This document shows, piece after piece, positions 11,936 through 22,725 of a stretch of DNA of 64,000 nucleotides. The translations under genes were made by a program, and so were the position numbers. The stretch comes from Phytophthora sp. 'mugwort' (Eukaryota; Oomycota; Peronosporomycetes; Peronosporales; Peronosporaceae), in NCBI GenBank assembly GCA_033558025.1, contig JAUCEF010000012.1:806001-870000 (forward strand), given 5' to 3'. Below the pieces are notes generated by a model. The model saw only the letters and a program-made list of their open reading frames with translations, did no database searches and was not told where the DNA came from. Position 1 is the first letter of the stretch. Each line of letters begins with the position of its first letter.

Positions 11936-12308
11936 ACGAAAGCATGCCAACAAGATTCCATCGTGCATGCAGACGATGGAAACTCCTGAAGAAGAAGCGT
12001 AGGTAGTTTCCATAATCGAAATGGAAATAACAATTGGAGGCCCAGTCAATTGTTACAGGTTGCTTGGTATTTACTGAAATGACGCAATACGCAAGCGTTT
12101 GTTGGCTTAGCTAGCCAGAAGCAAACCAGAGGTATTCCAACTTGGCGACGGTTTGGGATTTGATAGTCAGGACACGAACGCAAATGCAAATCAAAAGAAA
12201 GTGTATTCGTGTTCTTATCGAGGTTCACACCAACGGCAAACTGAAACTAAAAAGCAATTTTAAATAGCAAAAGGAAAATGCAACTTACCTCCGAGTCAGA
12301 TGTGATGT

Positions 12309-13572
12309 CTACGCTGTAAACTCTGACGGGACCGCGTAAATCCCGTGTGGGGGCGCACGAGCACGCTTGCGCGCTATGCCCTCCAAGAGAGCGACGTATC
12401 GAGCGGCATGCTGCTCAATCACACCGACAAACGTCGGAACATTGGGATGTCCCGTAGGGAAGGCGTTGTTGAGCTCGCGGTCGTAGCGCTCAAGGGGGTT
12501 GTTGGTGCAGTTTACAACCTTGCGCTGAAGTCCAAAATAGTTCCACCAGGGATCACCGTGAGCGGGTCCAGGTATCCTTGTCGCATCATCCCGGAGATCG
12601 CATCCGGCGGAATGTGGAGTTTCTGCACGTGCGCCGGGCCGCTTGCTTGAAATGGAAGAGCCAATCAATGATGTCAGCTTCGGAGAACTGGTCTCCCACA
12701 GCATTGATGAGACCTCGCTTAAACTCACAGGACACTGTTCCGACATGCATATTCATGCCAGTAGCTGCTTGCATGCAGTGCAGAGTGCTCCAGTACGTCC
12801 ACTCGGACTTGTTGCTCGTGAGGCAGTACATGCAGGGTACGAAGCAGTTGAATCCGCGGTCATGCATAATGACGATGCACTGGTAGAACGGGCTGGGAAC
12901 GCAGTGGAATGTGCCGTCAATGAAGAGAGACGTCTGGTTATATGACAGCAGGCAAATCGGCGTCAATGAAGAGAGACGTCTAGTTGTATGACAGCAGGCG
13001 AATCTGGCGTGCTCCCAACCGAGAATGTGCTGGCCCCCGCCGTCGTCCACGTAGGTGTAGTAAAACTGGAAGAACATCGCGTCCCGGTTTTTCGTCATGG
13101 AGAGCGGCGGCACTTCAACACGCCCGTAAATGGATGAGCCGAAGTGGGCGTTACGGGTTCGATACACACGGCTGATGGCTTGGTCGCGCGTAAGCCCACG
13201 GATCATCTTCTTTGACGTGAAATCCTCCCGAATAATCTCCCAGCTCTTCGTCAGCACAAGCGTCAAGTTGGATCGCGCCAAATGGTCAACATCGGACTTC
13301 ATGTCTTTGACGACATCCACCACAGCGTCCAAAAGTCCATCTTCTCGCGTCGCCGTAAGAGATCCGTCAGCAGCCGGCCTCCCGCAGGTGTGAGCCACAG
13401 CGTTATGGTAGGATCAGTCAGTCATCACGTCCACGCGGCCCTTGCACTGGGTGCTGCGGTAGTAGCTGCAGCGGAAGGTAGTCTTGCGACCCGAAGAGTA
13501 TGCTTTGGTGTAGGCAAAGCCTTCCCAGTTCAAGGTGGTCTTGAAGGGGAAGAGTTCTTGAGCGTCGCCCAT
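12309..13572 (-). pseudogene. MULE transposase with FLYWCH-like finger, degenerate
   Basis: From the ATG at 13572 the minus strand encodes a FLYWCH-like domain (NWEGFAYTKAYSSGRK, then FRCSYYRST and CKGRVDV). An in-frame TGA at 13414-13416 interrupts it before YHNAVAHTCG, which completes the finger. The Mutator-like catalytic region follows, with the first aspartate in SLFIDGTFHCVPSPF near 12915. A frameshift near 12650 moves the protein into another frame (KLHIPPDAISGMMRQGYLDP). A further break and probable deletion lead to the C-terminal block NYFGLQRKVVNCTNNPLERY, ending at 12309. A 46-bp tandem duplication at 12915-13006 adds another frame disturbance. FLYWCH fingers bind DNA; the transposase would mobilise the element. 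This copy cannot. Confidence 0.8.
12915..13006. repeat. 46-bp tandem duplication inside the MULE
   Basis: Two imperfect copies (12915-12960 and 12961-13006) each begin CGTCAATGAAGAGAGACGTC. Because 46 is not a multiple of three, the same DNA is read in two frames across the duplication, and only the copy nearer the catalytic aspartate is in the expected frame. Confidence 0.8.
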
Positions 13573-14173
13573 TTTGAAAATGAGCTCTGAAGCTGAATGA
13601 AAGAGGTCCGAACTCCCAGTTTGACGAAACGGCCCTTGCTAACCAACCGTTGCCTCCTCCGCGATCTCCAATCCTACGTTGGCTGGAGCTTTTCTCACCT
13701 CTAGCCTGCAAACAACTAGCCATGGGTGTCTCTGGTGGCTAACCATGAACCCAGCATTACATACACGGCAGCCACAAGGAAATGTAGCCCGAATTTTTGT
13801 CTAGAAGCCAGAGCTGTCCGAAACCTCCAATATATACTGAAAGGACAGTCGTTTAAAGAGGTAATCGATAGAACTGGTAAAGTATCGATATTTTATGGTA
13901 ATAAATTGCTGCCTGGGCAAGCAAGCAGTATTTTACTGGGCGCTGCTCAAAACTGTCATAAGACGCCAAGATTTACTACCTATCATAAGCCACCCTGCCC
14001 GCACACGTCTAACAATCGCCACCAAAACCACCTTATATTTCAATTACTTTGTCCCGATACAACTGTCCATAAGATATTATCGAGGAATATCTTTATCGGA
14101 AAAAAAACATTTACCGTAGGACACAGGTTAGCGCGAATCGACGAGTTGTTTTGAACCCAGTTTACAATCTTGC
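13573..14173. other. stretch with no recognisable gene
   Basis: A 142-codon plus-strand frame (13726-14154) matches no family I know and has the look of random AT-rich sequence. This stretch separates the MULE start from the PIF/Harbinger-like transposase and should hold one end of each element. No inverted repeats were recognised. Confidence 0.4.
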
Positions 14174-15450
14174 TTGCTAAGCCTCGTGTTCTCTCTCACT
14201 CTTACTAGTACTAATATGCAGTCCCCCGAGCTTGCTGGCCTGGTGGCAGCACTACGCAGGCAGTCTCGAAACCTGCGTGACATGAGCCTCCAGGTGCATG
14301 AGTTTCTCGTCGATGCGGTGCGCAAGCGGGAGCTCCAGACAAGACATCGCCTGACTGCAGCGTGCTTGGGCGCTCCTCATCTGTCCGCGTGGTCGTTTGT
14401 TGTATGAGAATGGGACAGATGAGAACCTCCTCAACGTCACTACGTTGACCCGGTGCGATGTTTATTCACAAAAAAGCTATATTTTATATTCAAACATTAC
14501 TGATCCTGTTCATGCTTGTTAGGGCTGCTTTTGATGAACGTCTAGCTCGGTTCGCTGAGTTTACACGACTCATCACCCTAGCCCCAGAGGAAGGAGGCCT
14601 TCGAAGCTGGTACACCACCATCAGGTGTTAGGCCTGCTCTGCACTTCTACGAGGGGTCTATGGGGTTGAAATCCCTGTGCGAGATATTCGCCTTCCTACC
14701 GACCACCTGCAACGCACGCTCGCTCGCGCAGAGCAAGCGCTGCAGGCGGCCTTCCGGGTCTTCTATCCTGTGCGGATAGGGTGGCCTTCACTGGAGCAGC
14801 AACAGCGAATAGCGTCGTGGTTAGAGCCCCGCGAGCCCCTGTTGAAGAATTTTTTCGGGTTGGTTGATGGTAAAATTATCGGGTGAGATTACTTACCTGT
14901 TTAGATGTATGTGTTTCCTTGTAACATTATGTTTTGCTTATAGGTAATGCAGCATAGTGCCTCTGATCTACAAATGCATACTAACAACGGCTGGCTACAC
15001 CGCCTTTTCGTTACCGAAACGATCTGCATTGGAGCCGATGGATGCATTCTTTGGGCGAAACTGAACTGCGCGGGCTCGTGGAATGACGCCGACCCGAGCC
15101 TCGTGCTGCGCGAAAAACGCCTAGACACTGGCCGGTAACCTGACCAGAATCTCGGCATGGTCAGCGACTCAGCGTTCCCATGTTGTCGGGTATGATCCTT
15201 ACTCCTCTTAAGAAAGGCGACATCGACCGCCTTCTTTCCTCGCTTCGCAGCCCTTCCCAACGACTGCACAACGCAGTGACCTCAGTGCGTTAGTCGGCGG
15301 AGTGGGGCATGGGCAGCATCGAGAAAGTCTTCCATAGACTCCTGTTGCCGTTGCCCTATGACCCCGCCCGCCGCCGAATGCAGCTGTACAACATGTTTCA
15401 TCTCTAGCCAACTACCGGGTTCGCATTACAGGTATCATCAAATTCGCACG
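14174..15450 (+). pseudogene. PIF/Harbinger-like DDE transposase
   Basis: The block at 14677-14886 carries HLQRTLARAEQALQ, IGWPSLEQQQRIASWL and FFGLVDGK, which holds the first catalytic aspartate. After a probable intron at 14883-14943 (GTGAGA...TTATAG), the next block at 14947-15138 has NGWLH and the second aspartate in CAGSWNDAD. Downstream, ILTPLKKGDIDR is followed, in a changed frame, by SAEWGMGSIEKVF with the catalytic glutamate, then LPLPYDPARRR and ANYRVR. This D-D-E order and the S-W-N-D-A-D and E-W-G motifs fit the nuclease family used by PIF/Harbinger elements. The frame at 14174-14407 is probably the N-terminal exon, separated by an AT-rich segment with splice-like ends near 14458-14530. 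Stops and frameshifts near 15140 and 15290 indicate decay. The Myb/SANT-like gene lies tail to tail 3' of it. Confidence 0.65.
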
Positions 15451-15823
15451 ACGTTTACGAGAGATCAGGCGGTTACCTGAAAGTGTAGCTAATATGACGA
15501 AGCCGAAGGAGTTAAGAAAATCGAGAATCTTGTCTGTACTTCAATAAATATTCCTCACTCTTCTTCAGCAGGTGTGTATCACTTTATTCGTTTGGTGATT
15601 GATGAATGCAAACTGCGTATTTGCATTGGTGTCAAGCTCTACTACAGAAAGAAAACAGTAATTGTGACCTACAAAGCATGAATGTGGGTGTCGGCGAGCT
15701 GAGTGCGCGTCAACTGCCTTTTGGGGGAGCTACAGCTCCGCAGTTGGCACTTGCCGTTTAGAAAGCTGCCCTCATCATGATCATCTCGTGCATGTGTGCG
15801 CGAGACTCTTGGTGATCCACACG

Positions 15824-17609
15824 TCACCTCTCCTCGGCGGCCTCGGCGGCCTCGCGCTCTTCGCGTCGTTTCACGCGGCGACGATCTTCTCGAGCTTCGC
15901 GGTCTGCCTCTCGCTTTAAATCAGCGGCTTCTAAACGCGCACGGTCCTCTCTGTCAGCGTCGGCACGGAGGACCATGCGGTCTTGAGGAGCTGTCCGTGG
16001 TGCTCTGCGTAGCCTTCGCCAGCTTCCGCTTCAGCTCCGTCGCACTCTTCTCTACCTTAATTTGTTTTGCTTCGTGAAGCTTGCCTCTTCAAACTCTGCG
16101 TATGTCCGCTTCTTCATGGAGTCCCTCATCGCCGTGACGTTGATGCCTCCCAGACGATCTGAGCTGTCAGCTAGGTCGGGTCAGCGAAGGCGCTCTCGAG
16201 CGCCGCGCTCGTGGAAACCGCAACGACAGGAGCCTTTGTTCGCTGCGTTTCGACGGCGAGCCGGGGCTCTCTTCGAAGTCGCGGCTTTTGACTGCTTTCC
16301 TTTTGTAGTTTTTTTAGCTGTAGACAACACCGATCGTTCCGGCGTGATCTCCGACGTAGAAGCGGGTGCATAGACAGCCTTGGCTGCCTCAACGAACCCG
16401 ATTTCAAGCGCAGACATGTCCTTTTCGTTTGTGTGAAGGTCGTCGCCGGTCATGCTGAACGGCGGCACGGTTCCCGCTCGAGTCGAACCCGTCCAGGTCC
16501 TCACCGACTGTGCCCCCACTCGCCGCGTTGAGTGTCGTTCCCGACACTGTGATCGACTCCAGACTCGGGACCAAAGCTTCCGCGGTGGACGTGGCGAGAT
16601 CTGCATCCTCGCCCTTACCTGGGACAAACCCCAGTCCACCGTTGGTACCACGGCGTCCCCGTGAGTTGTCGTCGCAGTCGTCTGCTTCTTGTGGGCCTCC
16701 ACCTTCCGTATTGTGGCCACCGACACCGCCCTGATCTCCTTCGTCGCCGCCGCTCATGATGGTGAGGTCACCCCACCGTCACCATCGCGGGAACTGTAGC
16801 CTCCGTGGCACCTGTCTCGAGCTGCGTATCGCGCTTCCCCACCACGGGCCCTCGACCTGCCCCACCACGGGCCCTCGACCTGCCCCACCACCACGTGGTC
16901 CCTGTGTGCCGACCCCGCGCGCACGTGTAGCTAGTGTAACAACGGGTGGCTCCTCTCCCTTTTCTTCTCCGTCTTCGTCATCACAATCACTGGCAAGGAA
17001 GATGGAGCTGGCCTCGTCGGTAGGCTTCTTCACGTCTTTGGCCAGCCTGGCGTGGGCGGGAATGTTACGGTTGTCAGTAGGCTTGCGCATACCGTAAAGT
17101 GTCTTGAATTTGCGAAACAAGCTATCTAGGTCGCGGTCTGGCCATCGGTGATCGCACGTCGCATTGTAACGCGCGGCAACAGAGTCCCACATATCTCGGC
17201 CTTGTGGTAGAACCCGCTTCACAATGTCCAACATCTGCATCATTTCGGCCAGCGAGTAGTTCATTGCGCCAGGCTGCTTACCCATGCGTGGCTGCTATTG
17301 AAAATGACATGAATGTTAGCATAGATTTTAAATAGACCCGTGTATAATGGCACGTCTTACCGAAGCAGAAGTCGTGGTTGCTGGTGCTATGGATCTCGAC
17401 AGATATTGAAGAATGAGATCCTTCAACGCAGCTGCAGATCTCCCGTCCAAATCTAACCCGCACGATAACAAACCGTCGCACCATTGCGCACGAGATTCGT
17501 GTTGAACCTGGCGAATGCATGGAAGGCTACCGGGCGTAAAGCGCGCGAAAATGGAATCTCGTCTGCCCCATGGAAGTCGGTTAATTCCCACTAAGAAGAG
17601 TAGCACCAC
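15824..17609 (-). pseudogene. Myb/SANT-like protein (DUF6818-like), degenerate; probable Harbinger partner
   Basis: The block from the ATG at 17285 contains NYSLAEMMQMLDIVKRVLPQ, WDSVAARYNA, WPDRDLDSLFRKFKTLYGMR and then an acidic, Gly-rich linker. The spaced tryptophans and basic R-K-F-K helix match the Myb/SANT-like DNA-binding domain common in oomycete proteins. A 66-nt intron at 17295-17360 (minus-strand GTAAGA...TTCAATAG) joins an upstream frame (to 17609) in phase. Downstream frames give a basic segment, then YAEFEE, KVEKSATELKRKLAKA and a charged coiled-coil-like tail (ADLKREADREAREDRRRV) ending at TGA 15824-15826. At least one in-frame stop near 16181 and two or more frameshifts break it. 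PIF/Harbinger elements encode such a Myb-like protein beside the transposase, which fits the neighbour at 14174-15450. Confidence 0.65.
17295..17360 (-). other. 66-nt intron in the Myb/SANT-like gene
   Basis: On the minus strand the segment begins GTAAGA and ends TTTTCAATAG, with a TGCTAAC branch-like site about 30 nt before the acceptor. Both flanking frames are open and in the same phase. It is typical of short oomycete introns. Whether it is spliced was not tested. Confidence 0.5.
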
Positions 17610-17639
17610 AAATCGAAGAACAACAAGTCCGCGCCAACT

Positions 17640-18360
17640 AGATCATGCATACGTGTTGCTTGTACAATACTACCTCTGACCCACTACGCGTCACGCGATC
17701 CAAATGCATGAGGCCCCGATTAAGGTCGCGGATCTTCCTGGCCTTGGATAGCATGGTGGACACAGTCCGAGTGCCCACCATTGCATACGAACCAGAGGTC
17801 AGCCCCGTAGTCACGGAAACTTACTGATTAGGCTCGATCTGCTTTGTGGTCACCACCGCCACGGTGTGTTGACGGCCGTTGGTCACCTAAAAAACTGGAC
17901 ATTGGGTGAGCAAGAGTGATTAGCAAATCTCATCCTGCCGCCAAGGTGAAGAGCGTCAATCCCAATGCTGCACTCTCAAAGACCGTCCGATCGCACGTGC
18001 AGGATCAGCATGTAACCTTGGTTCCGAGAGCGCCGCGAAGCCTCGGTCTTCACGTAGCCCAGTTGGCACAGGTATTCCTCCAACACTCTTCCGAGTTAAC
18101 GAGGGCGGTGGTTACCAATGCGTACTGGCAGGTCTGTGAATCCTGCATCACCTTGACTTTGGGCGACTCTTGGCGGCGATTAGCGTAGAGGTCGTCCCAA
18201 AAGCAGCACTTATCCGTGCAGAACAGATCGATCCACGCATTCCGGCACGTAAACAACGCCGGCCCGGAGACCGACTTCCAGGTATTGTTGCCTCTAGTGA
18301 TCTTAAGTGACATGTATCTGTTAACTCTAATATTTAATTTTTCTAGTGGCTACATTTGAC
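17640..18360. other. stretch with no recognisable gene
   Basis: A minus-strand frame at 18050-18313 and a plus-strand frame at 17916-18188 overlap and match nothing known to me. The 18310-18356 part ends in a pyrimidine-rich TTTTTCTAG, which could be an acceptor site ahead of the transposase at 18366. Confidence 0.4.
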
Positions 18361-18365
18361 AGACT

Positions 18366-19590
18366 ATGCAGTCGAATCGAGGAAGGCCGAGAGGCTACGA
18401 CTTGGAGGTCATTGCTCCAACAGTTCGGGAGTTTTTTGTGGTGGCCCAGAACCGCGCCGCCCAGCCAACAACAACACGTCGCATTGCTTCTGAGGTGGCT
18501 ACCAAGTGCGATGTGCTGTTGAGCGAGGACACGATGACGCTGGCCCTCCACGAGATGGGCTTCCACCACCTCAAAGGGGAGACACGCAACATCTTCGCCT
18601 AGTCGGCCGGCAATGTAGCCTTCCGAAAGGCCACCTCGAGCGCAAGCTTGCGAATCGAGCTGCTATTCGCTGCCCCAACCAGCGCTCTGTACGGCTGGGT
18701 GTCGCCCGGCCCGAGGTATATCTCGACGAGTCGTATTGCAACGCCAACCACGTGACGGACAAGACGTGGTGACGTCGGAAAAGGTTCGACATGGTAAATC
18801 CGGAAAAGAAGCTCGGTAAGATTTTTGATACTTGTTTACCTGGCTCACTTGTGACTCTAATTGAAATATCTATTTGTGTTGTTGCGATCATAATGCATGC
18901 ATCATTGCCGCTGACATCATCCTCAGCCGTAGTGTCGTGATGACGGGCCACTTCGTTGAAGACTCTATTAGAGTATGGAATTCCACTTTAAAGAGAGGTA
19001 CGGATGGTAATGAAGACTATCATTGTAAATTTGATGCAGATTTGTTTGATCTTTAGTTCGAGCAATTGTGCAAGACGCTGTAGCGCTACGGCGGTTGCAA
19101 CATATACATGGACGACACATCATATCGCAAGCGAGACGCCAACAAAAGTCCGCGCAAGAAGTGGCTGAAGGCAGTCACCCAGGAGTGGCTGCGGAAAAAC
19201 GGTAAATCTGCTTTTTATATTGTTTGCTTGTAACTCTAATTTGCTAATGATCGCTTCCGTATGCTCCACAGCCGGCATGATATTTAGACCTAAAGCAACG
19301 GTCGATATGCTGCTCGAACTCGTTGAGTTCTACCGGCCCAAGGTAGAGTATATGGCACCAAAATTGCTGTCAAGTACGGGCACCTTGTGTACTACACGAC
19401 GCTGTACCACCCCTCACTGCAGCCGATCGAGCTGATTTGGGGACTGTTAAGAATCACATCGCCAAGAATCCCCCCAAGAGCGGTGGTGACGTCGTCGTCA
19501 AGGTGCGCGTAGGACTCGAGGCGTGCGAGGGAGGCTGGCTAAAGGTCTATCGCCACGTTCAGAAGTACGAAGATGCACTTGCCAGATAGA
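18366..19590 (+). pseudogene. IS630/Tc1-type transposase, copy 1
   Basis: The N-terminal frame from ATG 18366 has an AT-hook-like RGRPRGYD, then a helix-turn-helix region (TTTRRIASEVATK, ALHEMGFHHLKG). The DDE domain follows with RPEVYLDESYCNANHV (first aspartate, near 18715), NIYMDDTSYRKRDA (second aspartate, near 19110), VYYTTLYHPSLQPIELIWG (third acidic residue, near 19430) and a C-terminal VYRHVQKYEDA. Two AT-rich segments with GT...AG ends interrupt coding near 18814-18925 and 19201-19271, in places where the copy at 23.7-25.3 kb also has introns. A TAG just before AGNVAF and several frameshifts make it inactive. Its terminal repeats were not found. Confidence 0.75.
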
Positions 19591-20044
19591 CCTCTGCAAA
19601 TACATATGCACAGAAGATTTGTGGGCCGTGATGTTAGAGTCTTAGATTGCCGTTCATCGCGTCTTTGGTGCCTCCGCACTCTAGTGATAGGGTTAGCTTT
19701 TCTTTGCATAATTGAATGGCATGTATTGGTCAATCGGACGTACCATACGGTGAATATGATAAAAGGCCAACGGAATGCCATTGTTTGGTAGCCTGTGGTG
19801 TGAAAATCGCTGCGAATCAGCAAATACCGACCTCATTTTCGGGCTCAAAGCGCGATTTACCCCTTATATCTAACTATCGCTATGGGTTTTGTCAACCTTT
19901 GACCTATTTTTTCGCTGTTGAAAACTTGGCGTCGCGACTTATGCCGAGTACAATATGTATAAGTATTTGGACAGTTTTTTGTCTATAGAGTTGCGTACCA
20001 ACCCACCTGGACAGATCTGCGCCTAAAATACCGAGGTATTCCTA
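19591..20044. other. 3' flank of the PPR gene, no gene seen
   Basis: AT-rich sequence between the transposase relic and the PPR stop codon; it must contain the PPR 3' untranslated region on the minus strand. No clear polyadenylation signal, gene or repeat was recognised. Confidence 0.5.
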
Positions 20045-22579
20045 CTAGACAGTTTTTGGTAGCAAATATCGCTTGCCGATCTTGTGGTTGTACTCTAAAA
20101 CTTGTGCGCGGACCTTGCGCTTCGACATCAGCTTGTGGCGGGAGCCAGCAAGCAGCACAGCGTTCGGATCCTCAGGAATGAGGTCGGTAAAGACACCGAC
20201 CTTCTCCGTCAAAGCACGGATCTTCCTCAGGTGCTTCTCCTGCAGCTGCAAGCCTAGTGCGTCAGCATCTTCAAGCGTCGTCAACGCACGACGCAACAAA
20301 CGCTTCCTTGCGTAGTGATCCACCAAGAAGCCGAAGGTCACCTCGTCAGCCTCTAAATCTCCGCTTTCAATCTCCGCGCGCACACGCTCCAGCAACTTCT
20401 CGGCCTGCGTCGTCCGTTTGGCGCGTACGTACATCTGCATCATGATGCGGTACGTAAACTTGTCAGGCTTTAGGCCAAACTTGTTGAAAGTTTCGTCCAA
20501 AAAGGACTCAGCCGACCGAAGACGCAGCGCATTCGCATACACCGCTATCATAGAGTTCAGCGTCGTCAGAGACGGCTGTAGACTCTTCTCAAATGTCATT
20601 TCATGGAATCGGACTTCAGCACGCTTAATGTTGAGCGTCTGGTACTTGCCGAAGTCCGCTAGATCCATCGGTTTCGGCTCGAAATCCAGTGACTCCATGC
20701 TGTCGGCAAACATCTTGTTGTCCTCCTCACCATACACCTCCATACTCCGCTCGGTCTTGACTAGATCCGTCGACTTAGCATTCTTCAACTCTTCATTATC
20801 AGCCTCGTCCTTCTGGCGCAGCGCTTCCACCTGGGCCAGAGCCTCCGGTTTGAGCTTGTAGCTCTCGGACTTTTCGAACTCCTCGTCTTCATCGTCATCC
20901 TCATCGAAACTTCCGTCATAGTTGGCATTTTGCAGCGAGAAGGTCTCTTTACCCGGTCGGGTCAAATCAATTTCTTTACCTTCGTCGTCCCATTCAAGAG
21001 GTTCCTGATAAATCGGCTCAGGTTTAGGCGGAGCCTTCTGGTTGCGCGGGGCCTTGTCCACAATGCCCTTCATTTGAGCACGGGCATACACGTTGAACAG
21101 CGTGTTGTACACGAACTCCGTCATGGGAACTTGGTGGCGTTCCATATGACGAATGATCTGTTCGGCCTGGATGAAGTCACCGTGCTTAGCACAGGCGTGA
21201 AGTACCGTCGTGTACGAGTACATGTCCGGCGTGTAGTCGTACAACTCCTGCATCTCGTAGTAAAAGTCGATGGCCTTGTGCGCATAGTAGTGTGATTTCG
21301 CACACGCATTCATCAACACGTTGAAAGTCACCAGCGACGGCGTAAGGCCGCACTCGAGCAAATCCTCCAGCAAATTTAGCGCACGCTCCACACGTCCCAC
21401 GCGTGCAAAACCGTTAATCAAACAGCTGAATGCCACCTCATCCGGATCAGTCACGTGCGTCCGCATCAAGTTGAACGTCTCGAACGCCTTTTCCAAATCA
21501 CCCTCAGCAATCGCGGCGTTCATCAGGATCGTAAATGACGCGCGGTCTGGCACCAGTCCAGCCACCTGCATCTTCTCCATGACATTGTACGCCCACGATA
21601 CACGTCCGGCCTTCGAGCACGCACGCATCACAGCATTGTACACCGGCACATCGGGTTTAACACCGCGCTCCTTCATGCGTCCAATGACGCGCACAGCGTG
21701 TGCCGCTTGTCCGTTCTCACCGAGCGCCGTGGCGTACAGCATGTACGACTTGGCGTTGGGCGGCACCACGTGAGGCACGCTCTCCAGAGCATCCATGAGC
21801 TCCAACTCGGTGCTGTCCGCGGGCTTGACGGGCACCACCGTGTTCTCTGCCGCAATGGGCTTCAGGTTCTTCTCCATCCTCGACAGCAACGCGTTGGCCT
21901 CCTTTGGCAGTCCTTTAACCGCATACACTCGGAGCAGGAAGTTGTAGTCGTGGACGGCAAGCTCGTGAGGTTGCACTTGCCCATCCTCTTCAACTTTCAC
22001 GTCGCCCATCACCGCCCGTTGGGTCTCATCTACCTCTTTCATGATGTCCGGGTCGGCTCGGGCGATGGCGTTAAGCTTTCCAAGGGCATCCATGTGGTCC
22101 ACTTCGCCCAGGCTCGGCTCTGGCTCGTAGATGTAGTCGCTCAGCGGGCCCGACTTGTCCAGGTACTCGAACACCTCGTCCAATTCCTTGTTAAGCTCGA
22201 CGTCCTGCTCGAGCGCTGCCCACTCCTTGGCATTACGCTCGTTGGCGCGCTCGGACGACTTGAGGTCGCGCATGCGCTCCACGTGTGTGCGATGCGGAGA
22301 TGCGTCCTTCTTGAGCTTCTGCTTGGTGCTCAGTGCATTGTGGCTTTTGTTGCCCTTACTGCGGTTCCAGCTGCTCGTCTTGGCCACGAAAGCGGAGGCG
22401 CCGCCCTTGCGCTTCATGAGCACGTGACTCTGCGAGATTGAACGCGACTGGAGCGAGTGAGGGGTCGTAGAAGAGCCCGATAGAACGCCACTAAGGTGAG
22501 AAGCAACAGCGGGGGTCAGCGACGCAACCAGGGGGCGGCGCAACCCCGACGCCGCAGCAAAGCGCAGCAGTGCGGACAT
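20045..22579 (-). CDS. pentatricopeptide repeat (PPR) protein, probably mitochondrial
   Basis: An uninterrupted 844-residue protein starting at ATG 22579. PPR proteins bind single-stranded RNA in organelles and aid processing, stability or translation of specific transcripts. Residues 1-60 are rich in Arg, Ser and Ala with few acids, as in a mitochondrial targeting peptide. About ten PPR motifs are visible: one near 210-240, a run of seven from about 275 to 500 (for example YNAVMRACSKAGRVSWAYNV and FNVLMNACAK), then three from 671 to 778 (LNSMIAVYANALRL, YRIMMQMYVRAKRT, FGFLVDHYARKRL). An acidic linker at about 528-640 separates the two arrays. The C-terminal tail is basic. No DYW or SMR domain is present. 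The frame is intact amid transposon debris, so it is probably functional. The RNA target cannot be read from sequence. Confidence 0.95.
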   Translation of the reverse strand: MSALLRFAAASGLRRPLVASLTPAVASHLSGVLSGSSTTPHSLQSRSISQSHVLMKRKGGASAFVAKTSSWNRSKGNKSHNALSTKQKLKKDASPHRTHVERMRDLKSSERANERNAKEWAALEQDVELNKELDEVFEYLDKSGPLSDYIYEPEPSLGEVDHMDALGKLNAIARADPDIMKEVDETQRAVMGDVKVEEDGQVQPHELAVHDYNFLLRVYAVKGLPKEANALLSRMEKNLKPIAAENTVVPVKPADSTELELMDALESVPHVVPPNAKSYMLYATALGENGQAAHAVRVIGRMKERGVKPDVPVYNAVMRACSKAGRVSWAYNVMEKMQVAGLVPDRASFTILMNAAIAEGDLEKAFETFNLMRTHVTDPDEVAFSCLINGFARVGRVERALNLLEDLLECGLTPSLVTFNVLMNACAKSHYYAHKAIDFYYEMQELYDYTPDMYSYTTVLHACAKHGDFIQAEQIIRHMERHQVPMTEFVYNTLFNVYARAQMKGIVDKAPRNQKAPPKPEPIYQEPLEWDDEGKEIDLTRPGKETFSLQNANYDGSFDEDDDEDEEFEKSESYKLKPEALAQVEALRQKDEADNEELKNAKSTDLVKTERSMEVYGEEDNKMFADSMESLDFEPKPMDLADFGKYQTLNIKRAEVRFHEMTFEKSLQPSLTTLNSMIAVYANALRLRSAESFLDETFNKFGLKPDKFTYRIMMQMYVRAKRTTQAEKLLERVRAEIESGDLEADEVTFGFLVDHYARKRLLRRALTTLEDADALGLQLQEKHLRKIRALTEKVGVFTDLIPEDPNAVLLAGSRHKLMSKRKVRAQVLEYNHKIGKRYLLPKTV

Positions 22580-22586
22580 GAGCCTC

Positions 22587-22603
22587 AGAATGCGGAATTG
22601 AGT
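22587..22603 (-). promoter_or_regulatory. oomycete initiator-like element of the PPR gene
   Basis: The minus strand reads ACTCAATTCCGCATTCT, ending 7 nt before the ATG. It matches the oomycete initiator consensus GCTCATTYYNCAWTTT closely if one extra A is allowed after CTCA. If used, the 5' untranslated region would be very short. This is a motif match only. Confidence 0.45.
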
Positions 22604-22725
22604 GATGGTCGGACAAAAGCTCTGGCGGAGATTGCTCGACTACGTGTACAAACAATCTTGTACATAGTGTACATATAGTAGAACGGACCGTTTCTGTTAG
22701 GTACGAGGCATTTTACAGTGCGGTA

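Noticed and set aside
21698..22441. 247-codon open frame on the plus strand
   Set aside because: It lies entirely antisense to the intact PPR gene and has no motif; GC-rich coding DNA commonly leaves such shadow frames open.
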